This document shows positions 12,869 to 24,669 of a DNA stretch of 64,000 nt, one piece after another. The stretch spans positions 247,473 through 311,472 of the forward strand of contig VZTI01003765.1 in assembly GCA_013397865.1 (NCBI GenBank). The letters run 5' to 3'. Position numbers and translations under genes: made by a program. The stretch is from Struthidea cinerea (lineage: Eukaryota > Chordata > Aves > Passeriformes > Corcoracidae). Position 1 is the stretch's first letter; each line of letters opens with the position of its first letter. Under the pieces are notes generated by a model, which did no database searches, was not told the DNA's origin, and saw only the letters and a list, made by a program, of their open reading frames with translations.

Positions 12869-15084
12869 GTACTGAGTTCTTGCATATTGCATACTGTCAC
12901 TTCTTTCCATTTATACTGGGGTTTGTTTTTTTCCCAAGCCATTGGCAGTTTTCCCCTCCCTGATTCCCATTAAAAATTGTACAGGAGTTACAGATGCAAG
13001 TTTTGGAAATCCAGTCCTTAATGTAAACTGATGAGCAGAAAAGTACACTCCTAAATCGGTGTAAACTGTTTAATTCAGCTGGTTAAAATCAAAACTGAAA
13101 GTTATCCTGTAATTATATTAAACAATTTACCTGGGGAAAATGTTATGAAATGTTATGCTTGTAGTAATGAAAAAAAAAACAAAGAGGAGGCTTCATGTAG
13201 AATTGTGCTTTTAAAAAATGCATTGTAAAGACCAATGCCAAGTATGCTTCAGTTGGGCCAACTAAATTCTTAATCTCAAATTTAAGAGAAATTAGAATCT
13301 TAAATAGGAAAATCTCGTTTGGAAATTTCAGCTCTAGAATAGTTGACTGGGAACCACTGGCATTCTGTGAAGTCATTCTTTTCAGGTAGGATATCTAACA
13401 GGCAGGAAAAATATCGATCCCCCTGTTATAAATACAGTTGCAGTTCAGTATCAGTATGGTCAAGGAGATTTTATCCTTTTCTTCATTGGAGCCAGCACTG
13501 CACCCTGGAGAAGTATTAACATGTTTCATTCCAGGTTTTTCCAGCTTTTCCTCCCTCTACTCAGTATCTGTATGTAGCTTTAGAAGCACAGAGATCAAGC
13601 TTAAAAGGGAACTTGATGTACACCATATCATTTTTGCATTCTCATATGACTTATTTCTCTAGCTTCGTGAGTGAATGTGGATTTCCAGGTCAGGATCTTT
13701 ATGGAAACAGTAGCTAACTGTAAAGTTTATGCTTGAAACTAAACAGTCCCAGAGTTAATGTGAAAAAGACCCTGGTTATAGCCAGAGATTAGGTAAAAAT
13801 CTTGAGACTCATATGGTATGGTTTTGTAAAGAATGGATTTTTTTAGTGTTCCCGCTGATTCTTTTGGGAAATGAGCACCAAATTATTGGGAAGCCTGAGA
13901 CTGCATGTCCAGAATGCTGTGCTTGGCTCCGTCAGAAATGTTAAGGAGAAGTAGAGGATAGACAATGAGTTGCTGAGTACCTGTTCCTAATAGCTGTGAT
14001 TATGATTTACTAGTAGTCTCAGACTTCTGAAATCCCAGTTTAGTAAGTGCTCTACAAATAATTTATAAAAAGATTGTTCTTAAACCAAGATGTTTACAAA
14101 ATAGGTACAAGACAAGAGAATAGCTCAGATGAGTGATTTTTCTTTCCCTGTGTTCTTTCTTGGTTTCTTTTAGAGGCCATTTGTTTCTTCCACTCTTCTG
14201 TTAATCATGGAGGGATTTATATGGTGATTGTCTGATCCTTTACTTTCCAACTGCGGTCTGTTTTCCTCTCTCATTAAGCCTTGTTTTGTTTCTTTCATCT
14301 AGGCTTTTCTGGCCTTCCCTGCTTTAGATTCTGTTTGTGTATAAGTGTGCCCTTTCTTCATGTAGTAAGTGAGGATCTGCCTTTTTAATTTGGAGACTCG
14401 TTATTAATTAATTCTGATATATTTACACAGTTAAGAGAGAATGCAGTAGAGTTTTGTTTCTTGTTGGTCTTGTTTCCTAGCCCTGCTTTTCCTCCCTTTT
14501 GTCTTTGAACATGGGACTTTAATCATTGGTGGTTGGCAAGAGGGAGGATTGGGTTTGGGTTTTGGCTCCTGGTTAACCTCTGGTACTGTTCTGTTGTGCT
14601 CTCAATTTCATTTCTTCATATGAATATAGTCCTACTGACCACATCACCATTCCTTTTGTTTTCCTCTGGTAGTATTTTTGTGAGGCATGAAAGAATATTT
14701 TTTGTCCTTTTCTGAGTAGGAGCCTGTAACACAGGATGCAGTAGGCAAATTCTTAAAGTCAGGTAGGAAATAGGGGCAGAAAATGACGTTTGAACCTTTT
14801 TTTGAGTCCAGTCTAGAGTTCTCTTTCATTATTTGTTTGTTGCTTCTGAGAACAAAAGTTGCACTTGAAAAGACTGATCTTTCTGTGTGGTTTCCCAGTT
14901 CTATGTGGTTTCTATTTAGTAAATAAGGTTTCTAAACCCTGCTAAGTTTATGTTTCCAGAGGGCAAATTCAAGAATACAATTTAATACAGAATGACTGCC
15001 ATGCTACTTAGAAGTTACTGTGCTGTACAGTGAGCTACTAATCTGATTGATTAATTATTCTGTTGCTTAAAACATTTGTTCCAG
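12869..15084 (+). other. KCNQ1: KCNQ1 intron 8
   Basis: This 2216-bp intron runs from gtactg to ttgttccag. I recognise no transposon, RNA gene or conserved block. The ORFs in it are below 80 codons and look random. Confidence 0.85.
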
Positions 15085-15207
15085 ACTGCATGGAGATGCT
15101 ATGCTGCAGAAAACCCAGACTCTTCTACGTGGAAAATATACATTCGAAAACCTGCCAGGAATTATCATTTGCTGTCACCCAGTCCAAAACCAAAGAAATC
15201 GGTGATG
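15085..15207 (+). CDS. KCNQ1: KCNQ1 exon 9: IQ motif, helix A C-terminal half
   Basis: This 123-bp exon (41 codons, phase 0 both ends) has acceptor aacatttgttccag. It encodes TAWRCYAAENPDSSTWKIYI, completing the IQ motif (I-Q-T-A-W-R-C-Y) of helix A. It then gives RKPARNYHLLSPSPKPKKSV and M. The first part is the calmodulin-binding surface essential for channel assembly and trafficking. The SPSPKPKK stretch begins the flexible linker toward helix B. The donor, ATG|gtatca, matches the consensus poorly at positions +4 to +6, unlike the other exons here. The KPARNYHLL part is the least human-like portion. Confidence 0.96.
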
Positions 15208-16201
15208 GTATCAGTAACTAATGTTTCCTATTATAGTAATTTAAAAATTCTAAATTAGATTGAGTTTTTTTGCTATCTGGAGATGATTTGTTGTGCTTGT
15301 TTTACAGATTATTGCTTGGTTTCGCATTTTTATTTGCATTTCAGTTTTGACAGTTTCAGTATACAAACTTTATAAACTATGAGTTGATCTGCTTCATTTC
15401 CCCAAGCTTGACTTTTTTAATAGATCTAGGGGTTTGGAAAAGAGTGATAATGACCTAACTCAGGCACATCAGTCAGTTACTTACCATTGTTGTTTGGAAA
15501 ACTATAAAAAATGGGAAAAAAAATCACCATTTCCAAAATAGTAACTTTTAATTGATTAAAAAAAAACGAAAACCAAACAAATGAAAACTGACCAAACTTC
15601 TCCTTCTCTCAGCTGTTGTTTTTGGGATTTTCTAGGCTTTCATGGTAAAGACATCTTGTGCCTACATACAGTAATATTGTCATATCAAAGGATTCCATAA
15701 GTTCAGAATTTCTTTGTTTAAAATACAGCAACAGAAACTCTTTGTCAGAATCTTTAGATTATGTAGTACACCAGGAGAGGATTCTAAATCCTGTGCAAAA
15801 ATCTTCTCTTGTATCTTTAAGGTTCATCTGAGTTCAGTAGCAATATATCCATTGGCTTTGTGCTGAAGGTGTGATTTATTGCACCCATAAAATGGTAAAG
15901 ATATTCTAGAATAGTTTGATTTATATGGGCTTATATAACTAGCAGATTTTTTTTTTTTTCTTACTGCAGGCAAGGGATTTGGAAATGACAATGTGCAGAA
16001 ATCTAATGATTAGCCAGTTTTGGCAGGATGGAGGGGCAACATAATGAGAAACACAGTGTAGGATCATGAAAATGTAATTGGTCAGGCACTCTTTTAATTG
16101 GTTATAGCTCATTGGGGACTGCATTATTATTGAAGACATCACTGAAGAGACAACTCAGTGTGACTTGGTTTGAGTAATTTAATTTATGTGGGTTTTTTTA
16201 G
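15208..16201 (+). other. KCNQ1: KCNQ1 intron 9
   Basis: This 994-bp intron has a weak donor (gtatca) and an acceptor after a T-run (gggtttttttag). No repeat family is recognised. A poly-T run lies at 15948-15960. Confidence 0.85.
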
Positions 16202-16343
16202 GTTAAAAAGAAGAAATTTAAGTTAGACAAAGACAATGGGCCTTCTTCTCCAGATAGGATGCTGGCTATACCACACATCACTTACGAGCACGTGACAGAG
16301 GACAGGAAACCTGATTTCAGTTTTGAACCGTTTGAAAATTCTG
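16202..16343 (+). CDS. KCNQ1: KCNQ1 exon 10: basic segment of the helix A-B linker
   Basis: This 142-bp exon enters in phase 0 and leaves in phase 1 (last base is the G of a Val codon). It has donor gtaaga. It encodes VKKKKFKLDKDNGPSSPDRM, then LAIPHITYEHVTEDRKPDFS and FEPFENS. The KKKKFKLDKDNG block is highly conserved in KCNQ1 and strongly basic. The remainder is the variable part of the linker between the two calmodulin-binding helices and differs from the human sequence more than any other exon here, apart from the conserved P-H-I-T. Length equals human exon 10 as recalled. Confidence 0.96.
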
Positions 16344-19300
16344 GTAAGAAGCTCCATTATACAATGCCAGTAACTGTGATGAGTTCTATGATTAGATTTG
16401 CACACAGGTCCTTTTTAGTATCTGTAGGAGAGAAGGACAGAACAAGCTCTTGTCATTCTAAGGCGAGAATACTTTGCTTTTTGCCTTTGGTTGCTGGCTT
16501 GTCTGGGTGAGGTTTAACTGTTGCTTTAATGAGCATGCTCCACTGCAGACAAACTAAATCATTTCTCATTTCTGCCTGCTGGAAGACCTAATGACTCATA
16601 GGCTGGTGCATACATTCCCCAGTTCTGCAACTGATTGAAATTACAGGGATTAGCTGTCAGTTTTTCCAGGTGAAATTTACCCAGGATGTGTTACTATTGT
16701 GCTTGTACGTGAACCAAAAAGGATTGGTGTGCCTTGGCTGCATCAAACTTAGTCTGCTACATGAAACCATCATGTGCTCATGCCATCTGCTCAGTGGAGT
16801 AGGCTGTGAATCAAGTTTTGAAAGCAGAAGTACTTCAGATAAATGTGGATCCATCTATATTAAATGTCACTGTACAAAACGGTACAGTGTGAGGAAAAAG
16901 AAGACAGGACATTGATAGTCACCTTATGATCAACAGCTTATTTATATTTACTTTTGCTGTAATGAACTTCCAAAATAACTCTGAATTTACTATGTGGCCT
17001 TTTTACAAATGTACTTTTATTGGACGTTTTTAATGTGTATTGCTCAAATTTTGGCAGCAAGAGCAAGGTTTAATTTTTAAGGTGTGTTTTATTGATTATA
17101 GATACTTTTAAGTACTTCTGTTTTTTCTCTTCAAAAATTCGGCTGACATGAATAAATTTAATGGGCTTTAAAATAAGACAGCAGCATGGGCTGGAATTGG
17201 GCATATTTTAGTTCAAGCAGACAGTGTCGCCTTCTTTGTACTTTTTTGGTGTGCTTGTGTTGTGTTGTTCTGCATCATTCATGCTCTTCCACTCTTTCTT
17301 GGCCTCTGCTGAGGAATGGTTGCAAATGGCATCTGGTGGTAGAAATGACATAGCTGCTAAAAGGTGGACAAGTACTGAGCTTAGTGTGTGTCTCAAAGTT
17401 TGAGTACAGACACCTTTCTTCAAAACAATCAAATGACAGAACAAATACTTAGAGTTGTAAAGTCCCACCTTTTATCACTAAATTTCTAAGCTGATAAAGG
17501 ACAACACAATTTGGCAGCAGCCTACTACTGCCATTTCAAAAATCAGCTCTATAGCTTTCAGTAAAAGGATTTTCTCTAATTTCTTCTGACACTTGCCTTT
17601 TTTCTTTTTTATCTGTGTTTTATCTGCCCTCTAAACTGTTACAAGTATACAGGACAAACAGGAATGTTAAAATTGCTTGGTAAGTGGAGGAAAGTAATTC
17701 TGTGTGTGGCATGCCAGCTAATGACAGTGTAATGTTTGCAGTGCTTTTCGTGTGTGTCTAGTGCCATATAATTTCTAAGAAATCTTTTGCAGCCAAGGAG
17801 ATCTAGACAGACAAAAAATGCACATTCTCACGCTTGTAATCACAATTGCACCCAGTCTCATTACAAAGAGGAAAGTGAGCACTCATTTATATGAGTAGAT
17901 GAGCTCTAATGGTTTTTTATACTTGAGGAAAATTTCTTTTGTATATATAACCAATCGAAAAAGTTAATTTTCTTATAAATAAATTGTAATCCATCCAATG
18001 ATTATCTAAGAATATGATGCAAATTAATTTCTAAATAACTATATTAGGATCGAAGAAAGCTTTCAGATTTGGCCCCCCAGTGTTGCGCATTCTGAAGGAC
18101 ATGCATCTGTTCCTGTAAAAATGTGCTGTAGATATTTGTGAACAGGTGGGGACACATAAATTAAATAATTTATTTTACTGTTTGTCTGGATTCTGTGATC
18201 ACTTAAGCAGCCATGCAGTCTTGCGATGTTTCTAATGTGCTTGCTTAGGCACTTTCTTAACAATTGAGTGTTCCCCAAAGACTGTAGGATTAGAGTTAGG
18301 TCTGGGCAGAAGACCTCTGTGATTTAGAGTGCTATCAGCCACCTGCAAGTTTTCTGCTCTGAAGCCACTGCAGACAACAGGGGCTTCTTTCCAGTGATTG
18401 AGTGCAAGGATGCTCAGGCTCGGATTAAATTGACTGAAAATGCAAGGTTCAGTTTCACCCTGAACCCGCATGGAACACAGGTGCAATTAAAGGTGTTAAA
18501 ACAGGAAAACCAAACTGAATCTCCTTGACTCTCCTGATCAATCCTTGATTTTCCCAGTTTCCACAATTCCAAGAGGTGCATCTCTGTTGGGGATGGACAT
18601 GGTGGAACAAGATCAGGAGAGCAGTGAGAGCCACCAAACAAATCATCTGTTTTATGTGAACAAGAAATTCCTTCATCTCGGGGAAATGACAGAGGAGCTT
18701 TACCAGCCATCATAGGTTCAGTTTTGATTTCCCAGCCAGGCAGCCTGAGCTCGGTGGACCTGAGAGGTTACCTAACACTGTTCTCACAGCAGCTCAGAGA
18801 AGGAGGAGAGTGTGTTGTTTTACTTGCTGTGTAAAAGATTACCTACACAGAAAACTGGAGCTGCCAAGTCAAAAGCTCAGAAGCAAGAAACTAGAAAGTA
18901 CAAGGATAAAGGATACTCATTCAACTTTAATTTGGGGTTGTTAGAAAGGCTCTAGTAACATATCCATATGCTGTTTTCTCATATTCAGTAAATGTTTGGG
19001 CTGCCCACTTATATTTCAGTCTTCACACTCCTGGATCCCTCATCTGGCTTCCCTGCCAGTATCCTTGTGCAACCAGAGATTTCCAGTTTTTTCTCCCTCC
19101 TTGTTTTCTCCTGGCATCATCAGTTCAGCAAAAACCAGGAGTCACGGCCCATCCTGGCTACTGTAAAAATTAACCCTATCCTGGCTGGAACCAGGACATG
19201 TGCCTAGCACTGAGAGAACACTTGCAAAATGAAGGTATTGTCCTGATTTTTTTACTCCAATACATTTTTATTTTATGAGTTTTTCTCATTGCATAAAAGT

Positions 19301-19966
19301 AAGGCACCACTTCTGAAAAATATCACTCTGTCCAACTGTGTGAATTCACAGGCAGTTCTTAATGAAATAGTTGCTAATAGCATAATGCTATTCAAAAGAA
19401 CTAAATATAATGTAAAGATTGTGTTTTGGTGAGGCTCCTTCTTATCACTGACTCCTCTTGCTTGCCTGAAATGTTTCCTCAAGAAATTCAGCTTGAGGCA
19501 GGTACTTGGTTTAAATGATTGAAGTGGGCAGCTTCAAAAACGTTTTATGGGGTGTGTTTGGAAGCTTCAAACGTGGGTGTCAGAGCTGCCCTGTCCACCT
19601 GAAAGCACTGAAATCTGACCAGGAGAGAGCTGCTCTGTGAACAGACAGAACAAGAGCAAGAGAGGTCTGACCCACGGGAGCTTGGACACTTAGGGAAAGT
19701 CTTGAGAAACCCTGAAGTCTGGAGGAAAGGGGCAAACAGAGACTGGCCTGTAGGGAGGAAAGTCTTGCAGCAATTGACACTGCCATGAAGAATGGGCTTG
19801 GAGAAGCAATGATGCCTCCCCAGTGGTGACTGAACATTCTGCCAACACGGAATGCACTCCGGTACAGTTCCATACAAACTGTTTCCCACAGTATTTTAAA
19901 TTTTGTGTCAGGTAGCACATAGTAAATTTTAGGTATGTCTGCATCTCCTCAGCTGTCTGTCTGGAG

Positions 19967-20059
19967 CCCCTTTCTTTTTTTTTTTTCTTTTTTTCTTTTG
20001 TTTTGTTTTTTTTTCTCCTCTCCTATCTCTGTTTCATGTGCATCTTCACTCTGACTCAG
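19967..20059 (+). promoter_or_regulatory. KCNQ1: Long AG-free pyrimidine tract and candidate splice acceptor
   Basis: From the AG at 19965-19966 to the AG at 20058-20059 there is no other AG dinucleotide. The interval is almost entirely T and C, ending atcttcactctgactcag. Known biology: long AG-exclusion zones with strong pyrimidine tracts are typical of regulated exons with distant branch points, and such tracts bind PTB-type repressors. Whether this one is used is inferred, not shown. Confidence 0.5.
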
Positions 20060-20125
20060 ATTGTCAGCGCTCCTGGCCATCCTTTTCCGCCGACCAGCAG
20101 TCTTCCAGCGCTCCTTCCTCTCCAG
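20060..20125 (+). CDS. KCNQ1: Candidate KCNQ1 cassette exon (22 codons) in the A-B linker
   Basis: This 66-bp segment is flanked by a strong pyrimidine tract plus CAG acceptor and by a CAG|gtaaag donor. Exon 10 ends and exon 11 begins in phase 1. Inserted between them, the segment keeps phase and reads G|AT TGT CAG ... CCA G|TC with no stop. It gives DCQRSWPSFSADQQSSSAPS followed by S-P, then the Val of exon 11. It carries four CpGs and is GC-rich compared with the intron around it. It would add a Ser/Pro/Gln-rich stretch to a cytoplasmic linker already tolerant of length change. I know of no such exon in mammalian KCNQ1. The alternative is a chance match; a transcript read would decide. Confidence 0.45.
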
Positions 20126-20599
20126 GTAAAGCTCATAATATTTCATTGTTCCATCATGTTTCATCACCTTTGTTAATTACTAAATCTTTGCAATGCTCTG
20201 TCTGGAGCTGTCTGCTGTGGCACAAAAAATGATAGAGCTGGTTTCAAAAAAGAGCATAGGTGTTTTGGTAAAATTTTGAGTTCGGAAGTTTTTCAGGTTG
20301 TAAATTGCAAATCTTTAAATAAAATAAAAAGAGATTTTCTGCAGAAATACCAGAGGTGTTTTCTAAATGCATTAATTAAAACTCCGATTTTTCCATTAAA
20401 AGAATACTTTAAAGTGTTTTAAATTTTTTTTCTGTGCTTACAAAAGAGGAAGTGTAACTATTTTCTGTCTTTCTAGCCAAGTAGTCCACTATCAGAAAAA
20501 CATCTACATAAATGTTATATTGTATATAAAATTGTTGTCTTGGTAATATAGAAAAAAATCAGCAATTTCTTGTTACTGTCTTTATAATCCTTGATTGAA

Positions 20600-20728
20600 A
20601 AATCATAGAATTGTAAAATGGTTTGTTTTGGAAAGGACCCTTAAAAGCTTCTAATCCTGCAATGAGCAGGGACATCTTTAGCGCCAGAAGAGCAGAGCCC
20701 CATCCAACCTTGAGTGTTCCCAGAAAGT
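20600..20728 (-). mobile_element. CR1 LINE 3' end fragment, minus strand
   Basis: Read on the minus strand this is the CR1 3' terminus. On the + strand it begins aatcatagaat, continues tttggaaaggaccctt, gagcagggacatc and agagccccatccaacctt, which are diverged versions of the reverse-complement CR1 tail. It is about 130 bp, 5'-truncated and non-coding. The right edge is approximate. Confidence 0.88.
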
Positions 20729-22017
20729 TCAGAACTTCTGTTTTAAAGCAGGGCTTCTCGTTTTGTGGGGAGTGTATTTTGTGCCATTTCAAAGTAGTAC
20801 TTGATCAGCATTATCAGTGGAATAGTTGTGCCTGTTACCATAGTTGTGCTGCTACCCATAAAAAATAGAGAAAATAACGCTGAGGTTCCCCTGAATGATA
20901 GCAAACATTTCTTGATATTCCTGTTTCTTTTCACTCATTATTATACATTGAAAATTAACGTCTAAAGCTTTCTCCTTTTTTTTCTCTTTAGCCTTCATAT
21001 TTAGAAATTTTGTGTCTTTTTTTTAGTATTTTTTTTTAACACTGCTTTGTAAGAAAGACTTGTCCAAAGTCTAATGGCTATGAATTTATTTTTATAAATG
21101 AAAAAAAATGAGCTCGTGGGTGTTCTGCCTGAGCCCTGTTTCCAGGCACTTTGAAGCAGAGAAGCTCTCATTAAGGCCATGGTATTTTCTTAGTTATGGT
21201 GATCTCAGAAATATCTAAAATTCAGGGAAGGAGATACCATTTTTGCGTCATACTAATCAGCTCCTCATCTCTGTGTGCTCAGATAAGAGTTCTTTCAAAT
21301 AGGCTGAGGCCCAGTCTTGGCTTCTGGTTCTTTTTTCATTGTGCCAGTCCTCCCCTCCCCTCCCCCGAAACTGAAGAGCAATAGCTGTGACTGATCCAAG
21401 AATCGCTGTCTCTGCAGATCCACCCGTGTGTGGTGTGGACTGTGTCTCTCATGAGCACAGTTCAGTGCGTGTTCAGCAAGCACTTTGCGTGGCTTTAGGT
21501 TCCGCAGTTTGTGCCACTTGCCATCAGGAAAACAAAAACAGATGTGGGTCCTTATTTGCTAGAAACTGGGAAAGTTTCATTTATGTCTTGCAGAAATGAA
21601 AACAGTGAAAATTAATTTAGTGAAAGCCCAAAGAGGTCTGTTTGAAAGACGTTTCACTGCACATCGCTATCTGGAATTATTTTGCGTGTTTCACAGCCAC
21701 TCTTCTGAATGATGGCTACAGCAAAGTGATTAAATAATATGATACTACAATATTAGTATGATACTAAAACCAAAAATAGAAGCTAACATATGCTAAAACT
21801 TACTACAAAATTTTCATTTTTAAGTGCTGCAAGTGGCTCCTGCTTGTAATAAATGTATCTCCTAGCAGTTGTCTTATTTATCTATCTATTTATTTATTTT
21901 AAATGGTGATTTCAGAGGTGATCCTTTCCTAAAACAACTTCTGGAGTACAGAGACTTTCCTTTGGTAGTTTTGGACAGCCATGTGCTTAATGATGAAATA
22001 ATACTTTCTCTTCTGGG

Positions 22018-22047
22018 CTTTTTTTGGGGTTTTTTGGTTTTTGGTTT

Positions 22048-22074
<27 letters not shown>
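22018..22074. repeat. T/G-rich simple sequence
   Basis: Runs of T interrupted by G, ending in three GTTT units. This is low-complexity sequence in intron 10; no source element recognised. Confidence 0.85.
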
Positions 22075-22079
<5 letters not shown>

Positions 22080-23318
22080 CAAATCCATTTCTGCCATGTG
22101 AACATACCTAATTACCTGAGTAAAATGGTTGCTTTAAAAGAAAGTAATTGTTTCCTGGTATCCCCACTTCTATTCTCAGAAAATATCAGCTACATTTAAG
22201 TTATCTATTTCTGCTCTATTCCTTTAGGTTTTGTGTCGCATTTTGGCAGGGCATTATTTACAGCTATATTATTAATTATTTTATTTAATATAGTAGAGTT
22301 TTCATAAATTGCTACATTATGATTATTTTATTGAATATTCCAGCCAGTTGGACAGACAAAGGTTTCTATGGACCTGTCACAATTACCTATGATTTATATG
22401 GAATGTTACCAGGTTTTATTTTCTGTAAATTTATTTGCAGTCATGTAAACCACATCAGTGGTTTTATTGATATGCAAATGTTGTGGCTTCTCTAACAAAT
22501 GTTAGGGCCAGGTTGGAAAAAGCACTTAAAGTTAGTATCTGACAGAATTTCAGAGCCTGAGTTTAAAAATTAAAACTGTAACACTCTCCCTAATTTCTTG
22601 GATCTGTGAAAGTGATGATACGCAAGTAACTTTGCTAGTAAAACTTTCAGTATCAGAAGTTTTGTGAATCAACCTTCCCAGAAAGGACCTCATCTTGGAT
22701 GAACTGGAGATCTTGCCACCTGTCCTGTGTCTGAGCACAAAGATGAGGTGGCTTCATGCCTTAGTGTGAGAGGGAGCCGTGAAACTGTCTCAGTGTCTGA
22801 CAGGAGCTAACTGCTCACCAGGAAAATGCCTGGGCTCCTATTTAGAGCTAGGCCTTGTTTCTTGATCTTGGTGACAGCAATTACCCCTCAGAATCTGTTA
22901 TTATGAACTAAAGCATGAAGTAGAGATGATTTAAAAAGGAACTGTTCTTGTCACTGAGTTGCAGTCATGCACCGTTGCTGTAGGGCAGTGGTCCATTTAC
23001 AACAGAATTGTTACAGTACAAGAAATTTAATAATGCATGAAGCCCTCTGCCATATAGATTCTGAATGTTCCAGTGTATCAGGAGTATGAACAAAAAAAGA
23101 ACAAAATACTGGTTTTAAATCTTCACCAAAAGTTGAAATGCTTTGGGCAGAAGAAGCTGAGAAGCTGAGTTTGCTTTTCGTGAACTCCGCGGTATGTGCA
23201 ATTTTGGTAGCAACTTTTGTTTTCAATATTCTTTTAAAATATGCATTATTTCAGGGGTCCAAATGAGCAGCAGTCAAATGCTATCGCTTGAACTGCTATC
23301 TGCATGTTTTTTCCCCAG

Positions 23319-23439
23319 TCAAAAAGAGCCCGGCGTTTCTAGATGTGAACACAGGACCCTTCATCAGGACCAGCAGCTTTGCCGATGAGCTTGACCTGGA
23401 GGGTGAGACGCTGCTGACCCCGATAACTCACATCTCACA
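23319..23439 (+). CDS. KCNQ1: KCNQ1 exon 11: A-B linker with conserved LEGETLLTPITHIS
   Basis: This 121-bp exon enters in phase 1 and leaves in phase 2, splitting a Gln codon. It has acceptor ttttttccccag and donor gtaagt. It encodes VKKSPAFLDVNTGPFIRTSS then FADELDLEGETLLTPITHIS. The second part is strongly conserved in KCNQ1 and leads directly to helix B. The first part aligns with human V-R-K-S-P-T-L-L-E-V. The next exon should begin with the rest of the Gln codon followed by the helix B sequence; it is not present in this window. Length equals human exon 11 as recalled. Confidence 0.97.
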
Positions 23440-24630
23440 GTAAGTCCGGGCTGTCGAACTGCGCATTGGTTGATGTAGACAAGAGAAGGCAGTTCAGGTG
23501 GGAGGAGCTGATAGGGCTCAAATATCTCAGATATTTGCGTCGCACGCTTTTCACCTTCAGGTTGGTGTATCCTGTTCTGAGTGCCAGTAAATCTTCATGC
23601 TGACCTAAAGGCAAGTTCACTTGGCTGTGACACAAGGCTTTAGTTTTTAGCTCGCGTCTCTGAGCAGCTGGTGGCTGATAGCCTCAAGATTTTTACGTGG
23701 AGACAGTGTGTGGGAGTACTTGCCTGGTGAGAGTTCTGTTACTCCCTCCAACATTTTCCGTAAAGTGCAAATTTTAAATGCTACTTGGTCTCTCCATTTC
23801 AGCAGCACCTTCTCTAATGGTCAGATGATGTTCTACATTGGAAGATAAGCTCCGTTTGATCATTATTACCGCTTCATGATATATAAAAAAAATTACCCTA
23901 AATAGGCCTGTAGGTTTGTGAGGAGTTTTTTTTGCTGTTTTTTTTGTTCTGAAAGAATATTTTTCCACTTGTCTTTTATGCTAAAGCGTTATCTTCAGGT
24001 TCTCATGTTATTCTAAAAAAAATTAGAGTTGCAGCAGATTTTTCTTTAAATGCCTTTAAAAATAAATCTTCTGTCACTGTTTAATTCAAAATCTTGAAAA
24101 ATGTTTATTATTTGCCATAGTAGATGTGTGCCAGTATATCCCCTAGCAGAGGAATGAAACAATTTCTTCTCCTCTAAAAACCTGAGGATTTCTGTAGTGA
24201 ACCAAAGAAAAATTCTTGGCATACTTGTATTTCTCAGGTATAAAACATGTAGAAATGCCTGCTGCCAATTTCCAGGCCTTCTTCCTATACAGTATAATTA
24301 GCAGAGAAGCACAAACATTCTTTTTAGAGCCATTTTGGAAGGGCATTTATTAAACAAACCAAAAAAAAAAAGTTTGGGTGGAGTCTTCCCTCTCCCCAAA
24401 CAAAGGTATTTGCATTTCCATCTGATTCACCCACATGTACATCTGTTTGTAGGCAGAGGATTTAGGAGGCTTGTATTCTGGAAGATTTCTTAGTGGAACA
24501 AGCAGGAGGAGGAAGTAATAAATTTCCTCAAGCCGTAGACAAGAACAATGGAGCAACAAAACCAGATCTAGATGTTTTCTCTATGTAGTTTTTCAAAAAA
24601 CCTTATTTTGCCTCAACATTGCAGGGTTGG

Positions 24631-24669
24631 TTTTTTTTTGTTGTTGTGTTTTTTTTTTTTTTTTTTTTA
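24631..24669. repeat. Poly-T tract
   Basis: Two T-runs separated by GTTGTTGTG, the longer about 20 bases. It may be the reverse-strand A-tail of an old retroposon, but I recognise no element next to it. Confidence 0.85.

Larger units (their letters stand above)
16344..23318 (+). other. KCNQ1: KCNQ1 intron 10 (contains candidate cassette exon)
   Basis: This 6975-bp intron runs from gtaaga to ttttttccccag. It contains a candidate cassette exon (20060-20125), a CR1 fragment (20600-20728), a long poly-pyrimidine tract (19971-20024) and T/G-rich simple sequence near 22018-22074. The block 19545-19944 is richer in GC and open in several minus-strand frames, but no product is recognised. The rest appears to be unique AT-rich sequence. 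Confidence 0.8.

Noticed and set aside
16670..16915. 81-codon + strand ORF after an acceptor-like tttttccag in intron 10
   Set aside because: It runs to a stop with no donor giving a phase-1 exit, the encoded peptide is Cys/Leu-rich without conservation cues, and it would truncate the channel.
19545..19944. Three overlapping minus-strand ORFs (up to 114 codons) upstream of the candidate exon
   Set aside because: Several frames open at once points to locally low stop density rather than a gene; no product recognised.
19949..20167. 72-codon minus-strand ORF rich in Lys/Arg across the candidate cassette exon
   Set aside because: Its Lys/Glu-rich part is the complement of the pyrimidine tract; the + strand reading has splice sites and phase that fit KCNQ1.
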